Under the pieces are notes generated by a model, which had not been told where the DNA came from, made no database searches, and saw only the letters and a program-made list of their open reading frames with translations. Shown here piece by piece: positions 55,386-64,000 of a stretch of 64,000 nt of DNA (within the stretch, counting starts at the first letter, position 1; every line of letters begins with the position of its first letter). The translations under genes and the position numbers were made by a program. The DNA lies in NCBI GenBank assembly GCA_025526935.1, contig JAHLKD010000066.1:186001-250000 (forward strand), in the 5' to 3' direction. The stretch comes from Cladochytrium replicatum (lineage: Eukaryota > Chytridiomycota > Chytridiomycetes > Cladochytriales > Cladochytriaceae).

Positions 55386-58300
55386 CTACTTCCCTTGGAA
55401 AGTCTCGATTCCCGACAGCATAACAAACATTGAAGAGAGCACCATCAAGCCAAGATAAATCTCGAGGTGCCCTGATTTTTGGATGAACAAGTAGCCAACT
55501 CCCGCTCCACCAGCAATCAACCCTCCTATAAAGCCAAACATATCACTGAGCTTGTTATTATCCACCGTGAACACAAGTATTCCAAGAATGAGTCCAGCCA
55601 AGTTGAGTGCAACGTCCACCTTGTCAGCGATTGCCTTGTACTTCTCCGACCCGCCGATGTCAGCCAAGCATTTCACCACACTGATGCCAACAAGGACTGA
55701 GCTGGCGACAAAGTAATTTCTGGCATTCGAGCCTTCATCGTGATCTTCCCACTTTTCGAAAACAAGACAAGCGAAACCTGGGGCGAGAGCAGCAAAGGCG
55801 GCAAGCCCAGTTATCTCGCTGACACCGGGGATAAAGCGATCCGCATCTTTTCCAAAGCACGTTATCCCAACCAAGACTCCGCCGATCATCCCGACCATGT
55901 TCAGAAGGCCCGTGATGCTATTCTCCACTCCGGAATCTGATTTCGTTGGAGGTGTGCTTGGGGGTGTGGGAGTCGCGGTGGTGGCCGCGGTGGTGATGGC
56001 TCGCTCGCTGACCAGATTCAACTCCCTGGTCTTGAACAGTTTCGGCTCCCCGGAGTTACCCAGATTCAGCTCCCTGGTCTTCACGACGCTCCTGGACGGC
56101 TTCACCAGGTTACGGATCTCGTCCAGACTCTTTGCATTTATGAGGGCTTGGGTGGTACTGTTGTCAGGGCACGGGGCCTTTCCGTTGGTTGCGATCTTGC
56201 ACACGATGGTCGCTGGGATTGCCGCTGCAAGACATATCACGTCAAGAACCGACAAGTCTTCGCCAACGAACTTTTTGTAAAGGTCCGAAAGGATTGGAAT
56301 CTCGATGCTGTGGGTCAGGGCGCTGATCAAACCCGACGTGGCGGCCTTGATGAGTCGGATGAAATCCAGAATGGTGACCTTTGCAATTCCGACTGAACCC
56401 TTCAGGAATATACCAACCACTGTTTTCGCAATAGTTGAGGGAGGGAGCGAATCCGCCTTGTCTAAGACCTGCGTCTTCAGATCAGTGATAGCAGTGTCAA
56501 ATACATCCCCGAAAGTTGTGGCTTTCGGCTCTGGGTGATCCTCGGGCTGCGATACAAAATTTTTTGTGTGGTACATAGCCCAGTTGCTCTGGGGACTGTC
56601 AGTCCCTTCCGGAGTTGGATGATCGTTGGCGACGCCTCCCACTGGCGCTGCCATCGATCCTTGCGCGCTCGATACGCCGGTGAACGCACTCATAGCCTTC
56701 TCCATCTTATCAAAGTAATCTCCAATCGTAGTCTCCGCCTCGCCAAGTTTTCCAACGGAGTGTTCAGCGACGCGAACAAGAACGTTCTTGATCACCTTGT
56801 GGGTACGCTTGATATCCTCCCAGTCAAACAGGAAGCCAAGAAACGCGACCAGATCTTCAAAGAAGACCTTGATCTTGTCGAACACGTTCTTGATGGCCCC
56901 CGCTACCGCAGAGATCGTATCAAGCACTGCCCTAATGACCAGTTCGCCGATGTGAACGACAAAGTGATAGACACCGTCGACCACCTGCAGAAAAGCTTTT
57001 CCGATATCTTCAATCATTGTTCCGATATGATGAAAGAAGTCGCCAGGGTGCATGAACAGGTCTCCAATGCCCACATGTGATTCTTCCGATTTCGGTGCTG
57101 GAGCTTTAGGCTTGACTGAGCCATCCGATGGTAGGTCCTTGTGAGCACCGAGGAGATCTTGGAGAGCCTTGTGCGCGTCGTCGGCATCCTGCGGTGAAAC
57201 ATCTGCGCCAACAAGATTTTGCATCTTCCCATCCTTCTTGATCTGAACGGACTTCAAGTCCTTGATGTCAGAGGTTTTCTGTATCTTCTTGTCCATGGGG
57301 TTGATGGTGAGCGAAAAACCTTCGACGTTGGCTGTAATGACGGTGGCGGCAAGCGATTCCACTTCCTCAATGATGGTCAACGTCCCAGTTGGGTCAGCGT
57401 GAACGGAAGTCGCTGTGTTTGAGAGCGTGTAATACATATTGTCGATGTAAACAGACACGGGGGTAATGGAGGTTAAAGTCACTGGTGCATTGGGAATGCC
57501 GACACCGTTGTCCTTCATAACCTTCAGGTGTGTGGTGAAACTCGTAAACTCATGCTTGTGAGAAGCGTCGGTAGCCGGAAGAAGGATCCGGCGCTTTGCC
57601 CAAGGTCCTCGCTTTGTGGGGTCCTGACTCAACTGAGTGATGGTGTCTCCACTTGCAGTCTTCAAGTGGGCAAAGAGCACGTTGTGCGACAACTCTTGGT
57701 TCAGGAAGAAGGAGAAGCTCACGACGTTTTCGCAGATAATCGCTGGGCAAGTCCAGCTCGAAGGATCCTCCTCACGGCCGAGGGTGCAGCTCATGTAGAA
57801 GAGCTTCTTTTCTTTGTTGAGGGCCCAGACTGACGTTTGCTCCTTGTCGCTGGATGCCGAGAGCTCCGAAATCCCCTCGAAGCTGACCATCTTTGCGAGG
57901 GGAACGGCATTGACGGCACGGACCAGCTTGCTTTTCGGCTCCTGATTCTTCGGGGTGTACACGTAGAGTCCGTCTGGGGCAGTAACAAACAGATTGGTGT
58001 TTTGTTTGTCGACGGAAAGCGAAGAGGCTATAGCCGTTGCTCCAGCAGGAAGAGGGATTTCCACGGAACTTGGCGCAACAGTTGGGCTGAAAGGGTTGGT
58101 CTGAGGTGTAAAATACAGACTATGCTTTCCCAATAGCTGGCTAAAGGTGTAGATGCCGGACTTCTCCCTGATTGTACGCTGTCCCAAGCAGCTGGTAATG
58201 TCACCGGCGCTCACAGTAACCGGCAAAGGGTGCTTCTTCCACTTGTACTCGGTAGCAGGGTCCAACCGGACGTAGTATCGGTCAAGCAAGGTATTCTGAT

Positions 58301-58820
58301 CCGGGAATTTGTAGATATCCACAAAACAGGTGAGGATTGAGGTGCCGGGTTTGGTTGGATTGACTGCACTCATCAGCATAATGTCGTTAACCTTGAGGTT
58401 CAATGGCGCATCGGTGCGAACCTGAGTCCAAACGATCTCAGAATCAACCCACGAGCTGTCATCATTGCGGTGACCGGCTGAAACAAACAGCGCGTCCGTC
58501 CCATTGATGGTCATAACCAGAACGATATCGAAGGCGAGAGTCAAATTGTTCTGCGCTAGGGCAAACATCTTCGCATTCACCGTGGCACCGGGATTGGCTT
58601 TGGCAATCTTGCTCGACAGATCCATCCTGTTCCAGCCAGTGACGGAAGTAATCTTGCCCGAATTGCTAACCTCGCGGGTCACGTAAAAGATTCCATCGCT
58701 CCCGATCGAGAAAAAGAGTGAGCTGCCACTGCCGGACTGAAGCACCTCGAAACGAACGTGGTCCATGACGGTGGCATGTTTCTGGTTTTGCATCAACTCG
58801 CTTTCGGCAGAGAGCTTCAT
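55386..58820 (-). CDS. Large orphan protein: propeller-like, helical and multi-TM
   Basis: Intronless 1144-aa gene. Residues ~1-430 are repeats of beta-strand blocks such as SLFFSIGSDGIFYVTREV, TNLFVTAPDGLYVYTPKN and TSVWALNKEKKLFYMSCTLG, resembling a beta-propeller. Residues ~440-540 look like an Ig/carboxypeptidase-regulatory beta domain (GIPNAPVTLTSITPVSVYID). Residues ~590-730 are amphipathic helices (FFHHIGTMIEDIGKAFLQVV, IKNVFDKIKVFFEDLVAFLG). The heptapeptide KTRELNL occurs twice near 930-960. The last ~180 residues hold about six TM segments (LLNMVGMIGGVLVGITCF, VALNLAGLILGILVFTV, IYLGLMVLSSMFVMLSG). No signal peptide. Function unknown; divergent with the fascin-like gene. Confidence 0.85.
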   Translation of the reverse strand: MKLSAESELMQNQKHATVMDHVRFEVLQSGSGSSLFFSIGSDGIFYVTREVSNSGKITSVTGWNRMDLSSKIAKANPGATVNAKMFALAQNNLTLAFDIVLVMTINGTDALFVSAGHRNDDSSWVDSEIVWTQVRTDAPLNLKVNDIMLMSAVNPTKPGTSILTCFVDIYKFPDQNTLLDRYYVRLDPATEYKWKKHPLPVTVSAGDITSCLGQRTIREKSGIYTFSQLLGKHSLYFTPQTNPFSPTVAPSSVEIPLPAGATAIASSLSVDKQNTNLFVTAPDGLYVYTPKNQEPKSKLVRAVNAVPLAKMVSFEGISELSASSDKEQTSVWALNKEKKLFYMSCTLGREEDPSSWTCPAIICENVVSFSFFLNQELSHNVLFAHLKTASGDTITQLSQDPTKRGPWAKRRILLPATDASHKHEFTSFTTHLKVMKDNGVGIPNAPVTLTSITPVSVYIDNMYYTLSNTATSVHADPTGTLTIIEEVESLAATVITANVEGFSLTINPMDKKIQKTSDIKDLKSVQIKKDGKMQNLVGADVSPQDADDAHKALQDLLGAHKDLPSDGSVKPKAPAPKSEESHVGIGDLFMHPGDFFHHIGTMIEDIGKAFLQVVDGVYHFVVHIGELVIRAVLDTISAVAGAIKNVFDKIKVFFEDLVAFLGFLFDWEDIKRTHKVIKNVLVRVAEHSVGKLGEAETTIGDYFDKMEKAMSAFTGVSSAQGSMAAPVGGVANDHPTPEGTDSPQSNWAMYHTKNFVSQPEDHPEPKATTFGDVFDTAITDLKTQVLDKADSLPPSTIAKTVVGIFLKGSVGIAKVTILDFIRLIKAATSGLISALTHSIEIPILSDLYKKFVGEDLSVLDVICLAAAIPATIVCKIATNGKAPCPDNSTTQALINAKSLDEIRNLVKPSRSVVKTRELNLGNSGEPKLFKTRELNLVSERAITTAATTATPTPPSTPPTKSDSGVENSITGLLNMVGMIGGVLVGITCFGKDADRFIPGVSEITGLAAFAALAPGFACLVFEKWEDHDEGSNARNYFVASSVLVGISVVKCLADIGGSEKYKAIADKVDVALNLAGLILGILVFTVDNNKLSDMFGFIGGLIAGGAGVGYLFIQKSGHLEIYLGLMVLSSMFVMLSGIETFQGK

Positions 58821-59436
58821 GTTTCTAAGGAGTTGAAATAATCCTGTTTAGACGAAAAAGATATGATCATAACAATGAGGGAAATCACCTTAAGTTTTAG
58901 TAGCGCGGTGGTGTTCACTTTTTGGAGAAGGGCGGTGTGTTCAGATCACTGGGGTCCCGATTGATTTTGAGTGGTCTGAGAGTGCCATCGTGGCAATAAT
59001 GGCTGACTGGGGAGCTGGAAAATGGCTGAAGTCATTTGATGGTTGGCCATGTGTGTGCTGTCCATTTCGCGCAGCTGCAAAAGTTGTAAAATTTTTTCTC
59101 TGGTTGGATTTGTAATCAGATCATCGAATAGTTGGAGAAATCAGCAACAAGGAGCTGTGGGTCTACGAAACTTCATTCCCAGTTTAAATAGCCATCCCAT
59201 TAGCTCTTAGCAGCGACCGGTTTGGGAAGCCTCGACCAAATTTGCTAATAGCCACCTCACATGAATAAGGGACTTATTGCCATTCGCCAGATCTGTCTTA
59301 CCTCTCGGAAAATAATGGCTGAAAAAATTATCAGGGCAATCTCATTAAAACCTGGATCAGAACGAGCTGTTCAGACCACCATCAGCTCAACAACACTTCA
59401 ATCGATTTTTTTATCTTTTGTACTCTGCCTCGAACC
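58821..59436. promoter_or_regulatory. Bidirectional promoter of the orphan pair
   Basis: About 615 bp between the two head-to-head start codons. AT-rich near the plus-strand gene (59090-59420); a GTTTAAATAGCC motif at ~59182 is TATA-like. No coding frame supported. Confidence 0.45.
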
Positions 59437-62259
59437 ATGCTTTCTACCTTGCCGACCACTCTCCCCACCAAGGACATGTCCAACGTCGTTCTCACCCTCC
59501 GTAGCCCGTGGGGTACCTATCTGTCGACCGACCGGGGAATGACTCTCACCCAAAGGGCAGCCGCTGGATCAATGGAAGAATGGATCACGGAACCGGTTAA
59601 AGATCAAGCTAACACCTATTCCCTTCGAAGTATCGGTATGTTCACTAGTCAGGGAGTGAAATGGATTGTCCTTAACCTTTCGCCCAAGGTTTCAACAAGT
59701 TTGTTGCCCATGATGGCAACCTCCCTTTCGCATCCGTTGGTCGTGATGACAAGACCTACGTCCAGTTCTTCTTTTTCGCGGACAAAGAAAAGACGGTTGG
59801 AGTTTACTTCGTCAAATCTGGCAAATGGTTGAACGCCGTTGACAACAAACATGAAATTTCTTCTGGCGCCGCTGTTGGTCCGTGGGAGCACTGGACCTCG
59901 GAGACGAAGAGCAAGTCGACGGCGCCAATACTGAACATAAGCGATATGGCCAACTATATTTTCACCCTTAAGAGCCAGTGGGGTACCTACTTGGCTGCCA
60001 ACAACAGTTCAACTCTTTTCCAGAACGGCAGTTCTGCAGCTGGTCCATCAGAGGAATGGATTGTGGAATCAGTTCCCGGACAAGCTTACACGTATTCTCT
60101 ACGAAACGTTGGTATGTCCTTTAGTTAGTTCCATATACGGGTCGCTTTTGCTGACTGCGATCTCAGGGTACAACAAGTACGTGACCTTCGACGGCGACCA
60201 TCCTCTCGCCCCACCTCTCGCCTCCGTTGGTCGTGACGACAGATCCTACGTTCAATTCTTCGAATTTGTGGAAGGAGCAACTGCCATCCTGAGCATCAAA
60301 TCCGGCAGGTGGTTGAACGCAGTTAACGACAAACAATTGATATATACCGGCGATGGTCCTGGTCCGTGGGAGCACTGGAACTTGGACAAGAAGAGCCACT
60401 CGGTGTTGAATTCAGGTGGCCTCACCGGCATTTGTGATTTTGTGGTGGCTGTCGACCAAGGCGGAATGCGAACAGCAGTCGGGACCTACTTGACTCACGA
60501 CTACCCACCAGTAGAAGTCTTGTTGCTGAAAGACAGCACTGGCAAACTCGTGACTAAGACCAAGGAAAACTTTATTCACGACTCGGGAATCCAGTTCGAC
60601 CCCTTTGATGTTCCAAACCACGCCGACCTCGCATCCGACGTCCGAATTCAGGCCCTTCAGAAAGCGAAGTTCATTGCCGCGGTTAAGGTGACACCCGGGG
60701 TACCGGACTCCTACAGTGGCCATTTCGTGACACTGAAACCGAATGAAAACTCTGTCAGCTTCGACATTATTTGCAAAGAGTTTGCGGTGGCATACCTGTC
60801 TTCCGACGGGAATGGAGCGTGGATGAATGTTTCCCAGCCTGCTGATGATCCGTGGATTCTCGAATGCAAGGTCGGCCTGAGGGATGAATTTGTGGATCTC
60901 GGCCAGATCCCCGGCATCAATATCGATCCGAGCATCATCAACAGCGGGCTCAACGTGTTAAGACCTTTGATTGGGAATTTAGATCTGCGCAAGTTCGGTC
61001 TTAGGAACGACAAACAGCTTTCGAACCTACTGACCGCTGTTAGCCGACTGAGCTTTGGACAGAAGCCGAAATTGAAGCGATTCTCGCTCGACTTCTCGAA
61101 CCCCTCGGGTCTGTCGTTCGCCAACCTCAACTCTTTGAAGATTGGGGATGGCGAGCGTTCAATGTTGCAGAAGCTTATCTCGATGTTACCCGCAACTTGG
61201 TTTTTCGACTCACTTTCCAAACCTTATGGAATTCCGCCTGTTGTGGGATTTGTGCTAATTCCGCAGGGCGGCGACGTGCACATCAACGATGTAAAAATCC
61301 GAGTTGGATCACGAGTTGACCAGAGAGGGAACCTGGTGAAGAGCCCGACTGATGTCGACGAGGATTTGACAACGTTGGACTTCTTGTTTACCTTCAACCA
61401 GAATCCTATGAATACTTCTATCCCCTTCCGATGGAACTGGTTGGACGAGGGGGATAGCGAGAAAGGAGAAGCTTCTCACGGCGTGATGGTCATCCAACGG
61501 GACAGCATTGTTCAATACCTGCTCGATCGCGTAGTCCCCTTCGCTCGGAATCAATGCAGGCATCCTCAAGTTGGCGTCGATGTACACACGGATTGGCTGG
61601 GCACGGGTCATCTGGAATCGGGGTACCGGTTTGGATTTGAAGGGCTCGAACAAAACCGCTTTGAAGTGTGGAGCCTTTCTCAGAACCCAAAGGCTCAACT
61701 AAACTACCCGGACATTTTCCGTTTTCACTATGAGAGCGGTGCCGGCGACGACAAAGGCGAATGGGGTTCATCGGTGATGAATACGTCCTACGACCTTTAT
61801 TGTGCAATTGATGGTGTCGAGATCCGAATTTGGCAGCATCAGAAAGTGGTCGTCAGTGTCAACTTTTTCGGCGGTTCAAGCATACTTGGGCCCCAAGTGG
61901 GCAAGCCGTATAGCGGACAGGGGATGAATGTGCTCGATAGGACAGTCATGCACTACTTCACTGTTGCGGTCAACGGGAGCGGAAACATCCACATCACTGC
62001 AGAAAAGAATCGGACTTCGGTTGACGACAAACCTGTGCCTGACAACTACCCTTGGTTTGGAGACCTTAAGTCGAAAATCGACGATTACAAAGCGCAATTG
62101 AAGAATGCCGAAGATGGGATCTCGATGGATTCCCTCGCTCAATTGCTGAACCTCCCGAACGCAGCCACCATCCCTGGCGGGGATGTATTCACGTTCCGAA
62201 ACGCAATCTTTTCGAGTCATCAAGACTTGGTCGCTGAGGTCACTTTCTCAGGCATATAA
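59437..62259 (+). CDS. Two fascin-like beta-trefoils fused to an orphan C-terminal domain
   Basis: Exons 59437-59635, 59689-60111 and 60167-62259 sum to 905 codons (904 aa). Two homologous ~150-residue modules: module 1 MSNVVLTLRSPWGTYLSTDR, FNKFVAHDGNLPFASVGRDD, FVKSGKWLNAVDNKHEI, GPWEHW; module 2 MANYIFTLKSQWGTYLAANN, YNKYVTFDGDHPLAPPLASV, IKSGRWLNAVNDKQLI, GPWEHW. The pattern is fascin/actin-crosslinking beta-trefoil. Each module is split by an intron at the same place (SIG|FNK and NVG|YNK). The C-terminal ~600 residues are globular, mixed alpha/beta, with no recognised domain (SLDFSNPSGLSFANLNSLKI, FRWNWLDEGDSEKG, WNSxxx-poor). No signal peptide. Start may be the ATG at 59437 or 59476. 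Confidence 0.82.
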
Positions 62260-63744
62260 GTGTTGTATTCCAAGAAGATCATGTTCAGTGCCCTGCAATG
62301 TAGGCTGTTCATATGAAAATATATGTGGTATCCTCAAAAACAGCATTTAGATAATGGCTGTGGTTACTTCTCCCTCTGACGTGTTGTTCTTGATGACCGC
62401 ATCAAATCTTGTATTTAGCACCAGTGCTTTATCAGGTTTTCGCCTCTCGTTGATTTTGGAACTAAAAGATCGGGAGGCTTACCTTTGTTCCCGGCTTTCT
62501 TCTATTTCATCGTTATCCTTTTTCCCTCTGCTTTCCATTTAAAAATTTCGTTCTTAATAATACAAAATGCAAGGCGGGCTTTATTTGTAATTTCTCGTGG
62601 TATTTTCAAAAGTATACGGCAAGAGTACTAGATCAAGGAAAATCAAATAACATTCAACAGATAGACAAATTAAGCTGGCAATACAATCACCTTCATCAAG
62701 CTTGCGATTCTACTGAAAGTGTCATCAAATTTGAAACATCTCTTAGACAAGACTCTTTACCTTTGGTCGTTCCAACAAATTGTTGCCTTCGGTGGAATCC
62801 CATTGCTTTCTCAATTTTTTGTACTTCTGTTGAAGGATTTATCATATCAACACCAGTTCCAGACTTGTTCACAGGCTTACGCGTTGGCTTGGATTTAATA
62901 AGTGTTGGACAAAGCAACAAGAGCGGTGGGGTTGATACCTGCACAGGGTTAAAGTCAAATATATTAACTGCTGGGGTTGTATGAGAGTGTATCCTGGAAT
63001 TTGGAAACGTGGTTACACCTGCCTCCTCACCTCACATAATTGTCGTTGATTGTCGACACTCACATTGTAGTTGTGTTTGGCTAAGTTCCAAGTTTCACAG
63101 AACCTGATCCAGAGTCTCATTCATGAGGAGAATAAAGGCTGATACGGTTTGATTACTAAATTACTGTTCCCAATAAGCTTCAACCAGACAATGGATTCTT
63201 TGTTTCCAAACGGAACAAAGAAAACCTTTGAATTGAAATACGTGTAATAGGAGTGATATTACCGTGGAGTTTTGGAAGTGTGAAGGGATTGGTGACTCCA
63301 GTCTATCTGTTATAAAAAAAATGTCATAGTGATATGTGTATGGTTGTTAAAGTGACTGTGGTAATAGAGTCCTGTAACGTTATAATCCAACACTAATTGA
63401 TTGATTCCCTGTTAAACACGAGGTCCTGTTAATGAAGTATTGCAAAATTGTTTCAATACAGTTCCTCACTGACAAATATCTCGCAGACAGACTGAGACGG
63501 CGAGCTTTGAATTGCTGTCGGTGCACCGTGAATAAATAAATATCTGAATAGCCGTCAATGCAACAATGTTTCACGAATCCCCGGCGTTTCAGTTTATGTT
63601 TTCCATCAGACATGACATCTTTCACTTTTTACACCCATTGAACATTTCCTCAGCTTCGACAAGCGCCATTTATTCTTGGCAAGGTCAGAGCGTGTTCGCA
63701 CAGGAGGTTTCGCATTATGGAATGCGCTGCAGTCAACGCATTGT
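62260..63744. other. Long gene-poor stretch
   Basis: About 1.5 kb, AT-rich, with short frames on both strands (for example an 82-codon minus frame at 62696-62944). None has splice support or a recognised motif. It could hide degraded repeats. Confidence 0.35.
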
Positions 63745-63905
63745 CATCGACATAGGCCATCATTTACTGGACGAGTTATCAGATCAGCGTGCCGCTCAAA
63801 GATTTCGTCGAGATCGAGTGCTCCATCGAGGTGAATGACGTCCTCATGGTAATCTTCTAGTTCCTCATCGTCACCATCCAACTCCCCCAGTTCCCCAATA
63901 GGTAG
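63745..63905 (-). CDS. 3' exon of an unidentified gene (partial)
   Basis: Minus-strand frame following a pyrimidine/acceptor-poor boundary near 63905 reads YLPIGELGELDGDDEELEDY, HEDVIHLDGALDLDEIFERH and ends RPVNDGLCR-stop at 63745. The acidic, helix-like composition is protein-like. Upstream exons would lie toward or beyond the window end. No family recognised. Confidence 0.35.
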
Positions 63906-64000
63906 GTAGGTTGATCATGGCCTCCAAAGTTTCAACAGTTTAATATCGGGATACTGTAGTACTCATCTGCAACAATTGCTTGTGCTGTTGTGGTGCCTGT

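Overview
The window reads as nuclear DNA from an early-diverging, flagellated-lineage fungus, most likely a chytrid. Genes are dense, with many short GT-AG introns (about 50-80 nt), very short divergent promoters and small transposon relics. The protein repertoire is fungal (DUF3712 surface protein, Rae1/Gle2, transgelin, mitoribosomal mL41). It also includes families that are rare or absent in Dikarya: two TRPV-like ankyrin channels, and a repeat protein built on 'LEWW' units. No rRNA, credible tRNA or CRISPR was seen. Species assignment is inference.

Layout. 0-6.3 kb: WrbA-like flavodoxin (-), mL41 (-), a Myb/SANT protein (+), a tetraspanin-like protein (+) and transgelin/calponin (+). 6.8-11.4 kb: coding-like remnants, an F-box/ankyrin-like protein (+), and a small acidic/Cys-rich gene fragment next to a foldback element. 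11.9-18.2 kb: a Ca2+-regulated mitochondrial ATP-Mg/Pi-type carrier with a 4-nt microexon (-), an unresolved gene region, and a membrane-anchored PDI (-). 18.5-21.3 kb: retroelement debris including a Ty1/copia integrase relic. 21.6-25.4 kb: a 1245-residue Q-rich TPR-like protein (-). 26.3-31.2 kb: a 1512-residue DUF3712 protein (+). 31.9-36.6 kb: a small unresolved gene, a mitochondrial-type coiled-coil membrane protein (-), a LEWW-repeat gene broken by an 8-bp duplication (+), and a secreted M24 peptidase (-). 37.4-40.3 kb: Rae1 (-) and INSIG (+), head to head. 40.8-43.6 kb: a Ty3/gypsy chromodomain-integrase relic, a deletion relic of a secreted M43 metalloprotease, and the intact M43 gene. 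44.4-53.1 kb: a six-exon multi-pass membrane protein (+) and two tandem TRPV-like channels (-). 53.2-54.7 kb: a DUF836 glutaredoxin-like protein (-) and a UIM-rich protein (+). 55.4-62.3 kb: a head-to-head pair of large unassigned proteins. One is 1144 residues (propeller-like, helical, then multi-TM). The other is 904 residues (two fascin-like beta-trefoils plus an orphan C-terminal domain). This pair is the best candidate for an undescribed system. The last 1.7 kb holds only a 3' exon fragment.

Most genes are independent housekeeping or surface functions rather than a cluster. Possible functional groupings are calcium and membrane signalling (two TRPV-like channels, EF-hand carrier) and the secreted or surface set (DUF3712, M43, M24, PDI, tetraspanin). 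Exon models were built by eye. Those whose exon lengths sum to a whole number of codons are stated and are the more reliable ones.
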